From Psychroflexus sp. (GTDB taxonomy: Bacteria > Bacteroidota > Bacteroidia > Flavobacteriales > Flavobacteriaceae): 5,634 nucleotides of DNA. Of the stretch, positions 1 through 5,634 are shown piece by piece; within the stretch, counting starts at the first letter, position 1, and every line of letters starts with the position of its first letter. The stretch lies in assembly GCA_003565575.1 (NCBI GenBank), contig PXBV01000139.1, positions 1 through 5,634 of the forward strand, given 5' to 3'. The notes under the pieces were generated by a model. It was not told the DNA's origin. It made no database searches and worked only from the letters and a program-made list of their open reading frames with translations. Made by a program: the position numbers and the translations under genes.

Positions 1-98
1 ACAGGATTTCGCCATGATTTACGAGGGAACAAAATCAATATAAACCAAGCTGGAAGAATAATGGTATTGACTATTTGGAATACTAAAGTAGTTGACAT
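1..98 (-). CDS. ABA4-like (DUF4281) membrane protein, N-terminal part only
   Basis: The minus strand reads from an ATG at 98-96 to the window edge: 32 complete codons with no stop. The first in-frame codon block upstream is closed by TAG at 119-117, so this ATG is the first possible start. The peptide begins MSTTLVFQIVNTIILPAW and continues with a hydrophobic stretch (FILILF), then PRKSWRNP. The order F-x-I-x-N-T-x-x-L-P-x-W, hydrophobic run, P-R/K, basic-W is what I know from the start of ABA4-like proteins. These are small integral membrane proteins of about 140-150 residues with several helices; the plant member is linked to neoxanthin synthesis, while the bacterial role is not settled. 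The gene is divergent from the secreted-protein gene at 343. There is no Shine-Dalgarno sequence. Family assignment rests on only 32 residues, so another small membrane protein is possible; that it is coding is more secure than the name. Confidence 0.6.
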   Translation of the reverse strand, partial: MSTTLVFQIVNTIILPAWFILILFPRKSWRNP

Positions 99-223
99 GA
101 TTTGTTTAATAAATTTCTAATCAGAGTTAGTAAAAATATTTAACTAAAACTCAGTTTTATAAATAACACCAATAATAACTTGACTTCTTAACTATAAGTT
201 AATACTTATTAAATTCATTTAAA

Positions 224-254
224 TTGGTTATGTTATCAAAATTAATTAATTTTG
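224..254 (+). promoter_or_regulatory. Bacteroidota-type promoter for the T9SS cargo gene
   Basis: A perfect TAnnTTTG -7 element (TAATTTTG, 247-254) is preceded by TTG at 224-226, the expected -33 element, with a 20-bp gap. This matches the consensus used by the primary sigma factor of Bacteroides and Flavobacterium. Transcription should start a few bases after 254, around 258-264. That places the whole CTAAC array in an untranslated leader of about 80 nucleotides. The start site is inferred from the motif only. Confidence 0.6.
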
Positions 255-256
255 AT
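235..256. promoter_or_regulatory. 22-bp perfect palindrome spanning mirrored -7 boxes
   Basis: The half site ATCAAAATTAA (235-245) is followed directly by its exact reverse complement TTAATTTTGAT (246-256). Each arm contains one TAnnTTTG box: 247-254 on the plus strand and the mirror image at 237-244 on the minus strand. It could be a dimeric repressor or activator site able to block both divergent promoters, or simply two overlapping divergent -7 elements. The minus-strand box has no TTG at the proper spacing (around 265-267), which weakens the case for a real minus promoter here. Confidence 0.45.
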
Positions 257-267
257 TGTTAATTATT

Positions 268-322
268 CTAACCTAACCTAACCTAACCTAACCTAACCTA
301 ACCTAACCTAACCTAACCTAAC
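268..322. repeat. Pentanucleotide tandem repeat (CTAAC)11
   Basis: Eleven uninterrupted, identical copies of CTAAC fill 55 bp, ending 20 bp before the ATG at 343. On the other strand it reads GTTAG/TTAGG. Given the promoter at 224-254 it would be transcribed as a C/A-rich leader almost free of G, hence unstructured. Perfect short tandem arrays of this length are prone to slipped-strand change of copy number. Here such change would alter leader length in steps of five without touching the reading frame. Confidence 0.97.
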
Positions 323-342
323 AATCTAATCGTCTCTAATTT

Positions 343-3300
343 ATGAAAAAAATTTATATCCTATTATGCATTTCAAGTTTAATTTTCGGGAACCTTATAA
401 ATGCTCAATCTACTTTATATCAAGAAGATTTTGGCACTGCTACAGACTTTCCCACTGGATGGACAGCTGATCCAAATTGGTCTATTGCTACAACAGGTTC
501 TAGTGATTATCCCGGGGCATCAGGAGGTTCTCAAGCTAGAACTAGCTCAGCAGCTGGTAACTTAATCTACCAAAGTGTAAACACTGAAAATTTTGAAAAT
601 ATTTCTGTGGCTTGGGGAGCTAGACGAACTTCTACACAAGCTCCTGTTGTTTTTGAATGGTCTATAGATGGCACTACTTGGAATCCAGTAACGTTTACCG
701 ATGTAGCAGCAGATTCTGATTGGGCTCTTGTGAATAATGGGAATCTTATTCAATTACCAACTGGTGCTGAGCATCAACAAAATTTGAGTTTCAGATGGTC
801 GGTATCATCAGGTGGAACTTACAGGATTGATGACTTTTTGGTGACAGGTGTATCATCTACAGGTATTCCACAATTACTAACTACTGAAAGTGAATTTGAA
901 AATTTAAATTATATAGTTAATGAAGGGCCTTCTGATGTTGGAGAGTTTTTATTGTCTGGTTCAGATCTTGATGGCTCTACGGTATCACTTACGCTAGGAA
1001 ATGGAGATGGCTCAGATTTTGAGATTTCTCAAAGTTCTACATCTGGATTTACAGATGAGTTTCTTGTAATCTTAGGTTATGGTGGATCAGCACTTCCAAT
1101 TTATGTTCGCTTAAAAGAAGGGCTTGCACTTGGTGATTATTCTGAAGTCCTGGTCATAGAAGGAGGTGGAGCGCCAACCCTAACTATTGATCTATCAGGC
1201 CAAGTATTAACTAACCTAGTGTCATATGAATTTACTGGAGAAACTGTTGAAGCCACTCAATCAAATATGAACTTGAGCGCCTCCGATTTTGAATTAAGCG
1301 ATGGAGGAAATGTTTTATTTGGTTCAACGGGTCCATCCGACTGGTCTGGCTCCGGTGTACCTTATGCACAAGGAAATACAGGTTGGGATGGAAATAATAT
1401 TGCTGATGCTAAAAGTTTTGTTTTTTCTCTGGATGCTAGTCCCGATTATAAAATTGGTTTATCAAACATATCATTTGATTGGAGAGTTACGGGTGCTGGT
1501 CCTTCTGCAATCACTGTTGAAGTTAACGGTTCAGTAATATCCACCTTTGACGCTATAGATGATACAACTCTTTCTTTCTCTGAGTCCCTATCAGGTTTTG
1601 ATGATCTTACTGAAGTTGAAGTGCGGATAAAAGGCTGGGATAATGGAAGTAGAACAACTACTGGTGGTGGTCAATTTAGAGTAAATGATGTGCGTCTTGA
1701 CGGTAGGATTTTACTTAGTAAAACTTTTACATTTGCTGGTGGCGCGTGGTCCCCAGAGAATCCATCTGATCTTTCAACTATTTCAGATTTTGTAGAAGTT
1801 TTAGATGGAGATGCTACTATTTTAGGCGATTTAATAGCAAAAGAATTGACTATTTTTAGCAATTCAAGTCTAAGTTTATCAGCTAATTCGGTATTAAATG
1901 TCAGTGAACAATTAGATAATAATGGTACGCTTATATTTTCAAGCAATAGTGATGGCTCAGCACAATTTGATGAATTTACTGGAGTTTATTCTGGTACAGG
2001 AACAGTGCAAGTAGAGCGTTACTTGCCGTCTAAGCGAGCCTTTTGGCTACTTAGTTCACCCGTAGGGGGTCAGTCTATTGCCGATGCATGGCAACAAGAC
2101 ACCCATATTACAGGTGCTGGTGGCGCAACCAATGGATTTGACCTTACACAGTCCAACAATCCTTCTATGTTTACTTTTGATAATACATTAGCAGACCAAA
2201 GTGGACGTGCAGCATGGACTGCGGTAGACAATACATCAGAAGTAATTACGGCGGGTACGCCTTATAGACTTTTTGTAAGAGGAGATCGTGGCATTGACTT
2301 AGCAAATAACGCAGCGCCTGCCACTCCAACCACCTTAAAAGCTTCTGGTGCTATGCAGGTTGGAGATTTCTCACCTGTACTATCCAACGAACCAAACAAC
2401 TTTAGCTTTGTGGGGAATCCTTACCAAGCTGTTGTTGATTTTTTTGATGTGAATACATCCAATCTTACTGGTTTTATTTACGTTTGGGATCCCTTTATTG
2501 CTGGAGAAAATGGTAATGGGGGTTATGTAACTGTAGATATAACAGGTCTTACTTCACCATCTCCTAGCAGTTCAAACGCTTCAGAATTCATAGAGCCAGG
2601 TCAAGCCTTTTTTGTACAGAACACTTCCGCTGGAAATGGGAGTATTACCTTTGAGGAAAAGGATAAGTTTACATTTAGTGGTTTACAGCCTCTGCCACCC
2701 ATTTTGGAGCCAGAATCCAATACAAGTGAAGTATTTTACATCAACTCACGCTTATATAAAACCCAAGATTACCAAACTAGCTCACTAGAGGCCGATGCTA
2801 TTGGTCTAAGGTTTAATGAAAATTATACAACCAAAGGCAGCGATGAAGATGCCAGTAAATTAGCGAATCCAGGAGAGAACTATGCAGTAGTGAATAATGG
2901 ATTTAGAGCTATAGACAAACAAAATCTGCCAAAATCGGGTCATGAAGTACAACTTACAATTTTGAATTATCAGGCTAGCGATTATAGCTTAAGCTTTGAT
3001 GTGGGTAACCCTATAGATGGTCTAGAGGTTTATTTAATAGATAGTTATTTAGGCACCACAACACGGTTAAATTCAGAGGTAGTTTATAGTTTTACAGTAG
3101 ATACTAATATAGCAGAAAGTGTTGACGCTGAGAGATTCAAGCTTAAATTTGAACAGTCAACATTATCTAATGATGCCTTTGAAGTGGCAAACATAAGTCT
3201 GTACCCAAACCCTGTGCAAGGTGTTCTAAATATTGCTTTACCAGCAAATGTGGAATTGAATTCTGTAAAGCTTTACGATATGTTGGGGCAGAGAATCTTA

Positions 3301-3408
3301 TCTAGCAAAGAAGACAAATTAGATCTATCTGGACTAAGTTCTGGAGTGTATTTTGTAGAATTAGAAACCGAAGCAGGATCATTCACAAAAAAAATAATTA
3401 AAGAGTAA
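343..3408 (+). CDS. Large secreted multidomain protein with T9SS type A sorting domain
   Basis: A 1021-residue protein. Residues 1-21 are a Sec signal peptide (MKKIYILLCISSLIFGNLINA, cut before Q22). Residues about 24-169 and 293-456 look like two beta-sandwich domains of the same kind: both close with GG-x-[YF]-R-[IV]-[DN]-D (157-164 and 442-449). Between them (about 183-288) is an Ig-like domain ending in DLSGQV. Residues 460-545 form a low-complexity beta region. Next come VERYLPSKRAFWLLSSPV (557-574), SFVGNPY (688-694) and EPGQAFFVQ (751-759), landmarks I associate with large flavobacterial T9SS cargo. The last 76 residues (946-1021) are a type A sorting domain with LYPNP (953-957), YDMLGQ (978-983), LSSGVYFVE and a KKIIKE tail. 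It would cross the inner membrane by Sec and the outer membrane by T9SS, losing the tail on release or surface attachment. No catalytic motif was seen; adhesion or a structural surface role is a guess. The ATG is chosen for the signal peptide; there is no Shine-Dalgarno. Confidence 0.93.
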   Translation: MKKIYILLCISSLIFGNLINAQSTLYQEDFGTATDFPTGWTADPNWSIATTGSSDYPGASGGSQARTSSAAGNLIYQSVNTENFENISVAWGARRTSTQAPVVFEWSIDGTTWNPVTFTDVAADSDWALVNNGNLIQLPTGAEHQQNLSFRWSVSSGGTYRIDDFLVTGVSSTGIPQLLTTESEFENLNYIVNEGPSDVGEFLLSGSDLDGSTVSLTLGNGDGSDFEISQSSTSGFTDEFLVILGYGGSALPIYVRLKEGLALGDYSEVLVIEGGGAPTLTIDLSGQVLTNLVSYEFTGETVEATQSNMNLSASDFELSDGGNVLFGSTGPSDWSGSGVPYAQGNTGWDGNNIADAKSFVFSLDASPDYKIGLSNISFDWRVTGAGPSAITVEVNGSVISTFDAIDDTTLSFSESLSGFDDLTEVEVRIKGWDNGSRTTTGGGQFRVNDVRLDGRILLSKTFTFAGGAWSPENPSDLSTISDFVEVLDGDATILGDLIAKELTIFSNSSLSLSANSVLNVSEQLDNNGTLIFSSNSDGSAQFDEFTGVYSGTGTVQVERYLPSKRAFWLLSSPVGGQSIADAWQQDTHITGAGGATNGFDLTQSNNPSMFTFDNTLADQSGRAAWTAVDNTSEVITAGTPYRLFVRGDRGIDLANNAAPATPTTLKASGAMQVGDFSPVLSNEPNNFSFVGNPYQAVVDFFDVNTSNLTGFIYVWDPFIAGENGNGGYVTVDITGLTSPSPSSSNASEFIEPGQAFFVQNTSAGNGSITFEEKDKFTFSGLQPLPPILEPESNTSEVFYINSRLYKTQDYQTSSLEADAIGLRFNENYTTKGSDEDASKLANPGENYAVVNNGFRAIDKQNLPKSGHEVQLTILNYQASDYSLSFDVGNPIDGLEVYLIDSYLGTTTRLNSEVVYSFTVDTNIAESVDAERFKLKFEQSTLSNDAFEVANISLYPNPVQGVLNIALPANVELNSVKLYDMLGQRILSSKEDKLDLSGLSSGVYFVELETEAGSFTKKIIKE

Positions 3409-3434
3409 AACTAAACATAAAAATAATCATTTCA

Positions 3435-3632
3435 ATGAATAATTCAATCCGTTATACAATTCTATTAGTTTTATTATTAATCACATTTCATACCCAAGCA
3501 CAAGGCTTGGATGATATTCTAGGTTTTGATGATACTGTAGATGATGTAGGAGTCACTACAGCGCCCATTCATTTTTTAATCCCTATAGCTATTGCTGTGG
3601 GAGTGGTGTTAGGGGTGAGGAAGTTGAAATAG
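3435..3632 (+). CDS. Small exported protein with API-hydrophobic-basic C-terminal tail
   Basis: A 65-residue protein in three parts. Residues 1-22 are a signal peptide ending THQA-like (HTQA, cut before Q23). Residues 25-40 are an acidic linker rich in Asp (LDDILGFDDTVDDVG). Residues 43-65 are the tail APIHFLIPIAIAVGVVLG followed by VRKLK. A short motif, one hydrophobic helix and a basic end are the layout of C-terminal protein-sorting tails. It resembles the small flavobacterial proteins annotated as PID-CTERM, though here the third motif residue is His rather than Asp. Such proteins are commonly found directly downstream of T9SS cargo genes, as here: the gap is 26 bp and there is no promoter between, so co-transcription is likely. 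Function is unknown. It may be left in the inner membrane or processed at the tail. Its amphipathic organisation and signal peptide make a spurious ORF unlikely. Confidence 0.8.
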   Translation: MNNSIRYTILLVLLLITFHTQAQGLDDILGFDDTVDDVGVTTAPIHFLIPIAIAVGVVLGVRKLK

Positions 3633-3650
3633 ATCAAATGTTTGATTTTA
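3631..3650 (+). terminator. Weak possible terminator after the two-gene unit
   Basis: ATCAAA (3633-3638) and TTTGAT (3641-3646) form a short stem, extendable to AG/TT with one G-U pair, overlapping the TAG stop and followed by TTTTA. The stem is nearly all A-T and the loop is tiny, so termination here is doubtful; it is simply the best candidate close to the stop codon. Confidence 0.25.
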
Positions 3651-3703
3651 TAATCCATAATTTTTATTTTGAGATCACCTCTATAATTTTATCTGTGCAT
3701 TTC

Positions 3704-3730
3704 ATGACGTATTTTATGTCATTCGTGACA
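3704..3730 (+). other. Two mutually exclusive small hairpins
   Basis: ATGAC (3704-3708) can pair with GTCAT (3718-3722). TGTCA (3717-3721) can instead pair with TGACA (3726-3730) across a TTCG tetraloop. The two stems share bases, so only one can form. There is no T-run after either. The 174-bp gap 3633-3806 otherwise shows no coding potential. Confidence 0.35.
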
Positions 3731-3746
3731 AAGTGAATTTAGTTAT

Positions 3747-3778
3747 TTGGATTTTATTAGTGTTTTTCGATAAATTCG
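3747..3778 (+). promoter_or_regulatory. Candidate promoter of the broken lipoprotein gene
   Basis: TTG at 3747-3749 and TAAATTCG at 3771-3778 are 21 bp apart. The second box matches TAnnTTTG at all but one defined position. It lies about 30 bp before the ATG at 3807. A 6-bp inverted repeat with a three-base loop (AATGTT ATC AACATT, 3781-3795) falls where the leader would start. The match is imperfect, and the promoter may be as degraded as its gene. Confidence 0.35.
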
Positions 3779-4495
3779 TTAATGTTATCAACATTTATAG
3801 TTAGTTATGAAAAAATATCGAATTTCACGCTTTATTCTGTTTTTAAGATTTTTAACTAAAATCACTGTTTTTTTGATTTTACTTTTTATCATGAGTTGTT
3901 CTGGTGATGAGGTTACAACTATCCCTGAATAGCTAGAAGTAATCACACCAGAAAACCCAGAGGTAACGCTTCCAGAAACTTTTATAGAAGCTGGTGAAGT
4001 TATGAAATACCAAATCGTAAATTTACAGCTTCAAAATTTAATAGATGACTCTTATGAAGGTACAAAAAATGGCAACACTATTTCTATAATAAAGTTTGGT
4101 GAAAATTAAATTTCATTGCTAATTGATTAAAATTTTGATGTCGGGGAAAATATTCTTGACGTTCCAAGACTGGAACAAAAAAATCGTTTGAAGTCATGAC
4201 TGCTATTTTAGAAAGTTCATTGAAAGTCACTTTAGAAGACTTAGCATTTAATTTTAACGCTTTTATAGAAGCCTTAGGGGATGAATTTACTACTGATCAA
4301 CATAACTATGTGGTGAATTTGATTGAAAGCTATAATGCTACCATACAGCAGCTAAGTCCTGAAGAAAAAGAGATTGTTGCCTTGATTTACCAAGCCAATA
4401 AATCATTTTTTGATGAACTTTAACAAATTGATTATACAATACCACAAGAGAAATCAGCTAAAGAATTTAGTAATTTATCTAACAGACAACTAGCC

Positions 4496-4609
4496 TTGAA
4501 TTGGGCTGTTGCTACTTTTGGTGCAGGTTCAGCAACTTGGGTAGCTGTAGCAAGTGTGAAAATGCCATTGGTAGCATTACCATTATGCTTGGCGGCTATT
4601 CTCATGTGG
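4496..4609 (+). other. Hydrophobic, membrane-hairpin-like segment inside the lipoprotein
   Basis: About 38 residues, from LNWAVATFGAG through ATWVAVASVKMPLVALP to LCLAAILMW, are strongly hydrophobic. They are split by a short KMP turn, so they could be two short helices. They lie between a helical region and the Ig-like domains of the broken gene. This is unusual for a surface lipoprotein that is otherwise soluble beta domains, and suggests membrane insertion or a buried helical hairpin. Confidence 0.5.
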
Positions 4610-5194
4610 GAACTTTCTTATGATTTAGGAAAAGAAGCAGTTACAAGAACAAATATGATTTATAATCAATTTGAGTTTGATGGTTTTTTTTCAACTTCAT
4701 TACAAAAAAATGGTTCAGCATTGGAGTTTGATACGGAGGTGGAAAGACAAATACGATTTAAAAGCCAAACTAGAAGCATTATGAGTTCTGATGCTTCAAG
4801 TCAAAACACAGTCATAAGTTCTCTTTTTGCTACGACAGTAGAGTTGAATACTATCATAGGAAGGATAAACGAAGTCATTACAGTAATTAACACTATTCCA
4901 TTTACTAGCATTTCATTGATAGATGAATTTGGAATTCCGTCAGAACCACAATTAGTAAACCTTGAAATTACTCAAGATATATTTAACCTTATGTCATTTG
5001 ATGTGGCAGGTAATAACCTGATTTTAAGCGATGTTAGCTTTGAAGGTGGGTTTTTGAAATTAACTCTAACCATTAGTGATGATAAAGGAGTAGATGAGTT
5101 TCTAGAGGCAAGCATAACTTATACTTTACAAGACGACACCAATAATTTGAATGGGAGTTTTCCCGTGAAAGTCTACAACATCCCAAGAGCACAA

Positions 5195-5491
5195 GAGATT
5201 GAGATTGTTTCTGGAAACCATCAAACTGGTGTTCAAGGAACTCAATTAAGTGAAGCTTTAATAGTTGTTGTGAAGGATAGAGAAGGGAATGTGGTTAGCG
5301 GTGAAAAAGTAAATTTCAAAATAAAAGAAGGCAATGGCTCCTTAAGTCAAGAATCAACCATTACAGATGCAAATGGAAACGCTCAAACCAAATGGACTTT
5401 GGGAGATAACACTGAGCTGCAAACTGTTGAGGCTATGTTGATTGATGATCAAGACAATGTTATTGATACGGTTTTCTTTTCTGCCACATCA
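5195..5491 (+). other. Big_1-like bacterial Ig domain in the lipoprotein remnant
   Basis: The translated segment has the order typical of Big_1 (invasin/intimin-type) repeats: VSGNHQTGVQGTQLSEALIV, then VVKDREGNVVSGEKVNFKI, then EGNGSLSQESTITDANGNAQ and TKWTLGD. The D-x-x-G-N-x-V-x-G and T-D-A-N-G-x-A landmarks are intact. It is followed by Cys-containing sequence (TDACLDNAPP, SYTCKKN) that probably opens a further extracellular domain beyond the edge. Such domains are passive spacers or adhesion modules. Confidence 0.75.
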
Positions 5492-5634
5492 ACAGATGCA
5501 TGTTTGGATAACGCTCCGCCCACATTAAAAAGTCTTAGTTATACGTGTAAAAAAAATATAAACGATCCACCAAATCAGATTACATCTTATCTCTATGTCG
5601 ATTTTATCAATGAGAACGAAAATGATAATTTTGA

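Larger units (their letters stand above)
99..342. other. Divergent intergenic region with clustered inverted repeats
   Basis: This 244-bp gap separates two divergently oriented genes and no frame looks coding. It contains several inverted repeats. GAGTT at 124-128 pairs with AACTC at 148-152. There is a 15-bp odd palindrome at 145-159 (TAAAACT, C, AGTTTTA). TTAACT/AGTTAA occurs at 188-202, and TAAGT/ACTTA at 195-208 overlaps it. The 22-bp palindrome (235-256) and the CTAAC array (268-322) are listed separately. The sequence is very AT-rich, so the shorter repeats may be chance. If the minus-strand gene starts transcription near the palindrome, most of them would lie in its leader. Confidence 0.6.
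3807..5634 (+). pseudogene. Decayed lipoprotein gene with Ig-like domain, runs off the window
   Basis: The ATG at 3807 opens a lipoprotein signal peptide with lipobox IMSC (Cys31), followed by SGDE, an acidic stretch like the surface-export signal of flavobacterial lipoproteins. The frame is cut by TAG 3930-3932, TAA 4107-4109 and TAA 4128-4130. It then shifts by -1 at the seven-A run 4177-4183 and is cut again by TAA 4421-4423. Read through these lesions the product is continuous: a beta-rich N-terminal domain (ETFIEAGEVMKYQIVNLQLQ), a helical region (from 4196), a hydrophobic segment, a second beta region, and a Big_1-like Ig domain near 5195-5491. From 4424 to the edge 403 codons are open. 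Each stop is one substitution from a Gln or Glu codon. I do not recognise the full-length family. A shorter product could start at ATG 4562, but it would begin inside the hydrophobic segment without a signal peptide. The piece 4196-4423 (75 codons) is a fragment of this gene, not an independent one. Confidence 0.8.

Noticed and set aside
1..120. C-terminal end of a plus-strand gene (40 codons open to TAA at 118-120)
   Set aside because: The minus strand of the same stretch gives a convincing hydrophobic ABA4-like N-terminus, whereas the plus-strand peptide matches nothing I recognise.
268..322. TTAGG-type telomere repeat or eukaryotic branch-point-like CUAAC sequence
   Set aside because: The minus strand is the arthropod telomere unit, but the array is short and internal, with bacterial promoter elements and a T9SS gene beside it. 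The similarity is coincidental.
562..753. 63-codon open frame on the minus strand
   Set aside because: It lies wholly inside the secreted-protein gene, has no recognisable domain and reads as the complement of well-conserved beta-domain codons.
1301..1537. 78-codon open frame on the plus strand
   Set aside because: It is an out-of-frame shadow within the second beta-sandwich domain of the 1021-residue protein.
1671..1946. 91-codon open frame on the minus strand
   Set aside because: It is an antisense shadow of the secreted-protein gene with no start context or family resemblance.
4196..4423. Independent 75-residue protein
   Set aside because: Its sequence continues smoothly from upstream residues (KKSFEV) and into the open frame after the TAA, so it is a middle fragment of the broken lipoprotein gene, without a signal peptide or promoter of its own.
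3807..5634. Alternative genetic code or stop-codon readthrough
   Set aside because: The 1021-codon gene has no internal stops and ends at TAA, and the 65-codon gene ends at TAG. Together with the additional frameshift, ordinary decay is the simpler explanation.

Overview
The window is AT-rich DNA that reads as a member of the Bacteroidota, most likely a marine-type flavobacterium. Three things support this. The long gene ends in a type IX secretion system (T9SS) type A sorting domain. The best promoter has the TTG / TAnnTTTG architecture typical of the phylum. None of the starts has a recognisable Shine-Dalgarno sequence. No RNA genes, CRISPR arrays, insertion sequences or phage genes were seen.

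Layout, left to right. (1) Positions 1-98 hold, on the minus strand, the first 32 codons of a membrane protein resembling the ABA4-like (DUF4281) family; the rest lies outside the window. (2) Positions 99-342 are a divergent intergenic region with several inverted repeats, a 22-bp perfect palindrome carrying mirror-image -7 boxes, and eleven exact tandem copies of CTAAC ending 20 bp before the next start codon. (3) Positions 343-3408 encode a 1021-residue multidomain secreted protein with a signal peptide and a C-terminal T9SS domain. (4) Positions 3435-3632, only 26 bp further on, encode a 65-residue protein with a signal peptide, an acidic linker and a C-terminal API-hydrophobic-basic tail, a type often found beside T9SS cargo genes. 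(5) Positions 3633-3806 are intergenic, with weak hairpins and a possible promoter. (6) From 3807 to the right edge lies a broken lipoprotein gene. Its first 205 or so codons contain four in-frame stops and one apparent one-base loss in a run of A. The following 403 codons, encoding a hydrophobic segment and a Big_1-type Ig-like domain, are entirely open and run off the edge.

The 1021-residue and 65-residue genes look like one transcription unit making cell-envelope products: a large protein secreted through T9SS, and a small exported, probably membrane-tethered protein. The lipoprotein gene is a separate, apparently decaying unit. The features most worth a second look are the CTAAC array in the probable 5' leader, the palindrome at the divergent promoter, and the uneven decay of the lipoprotein gene.
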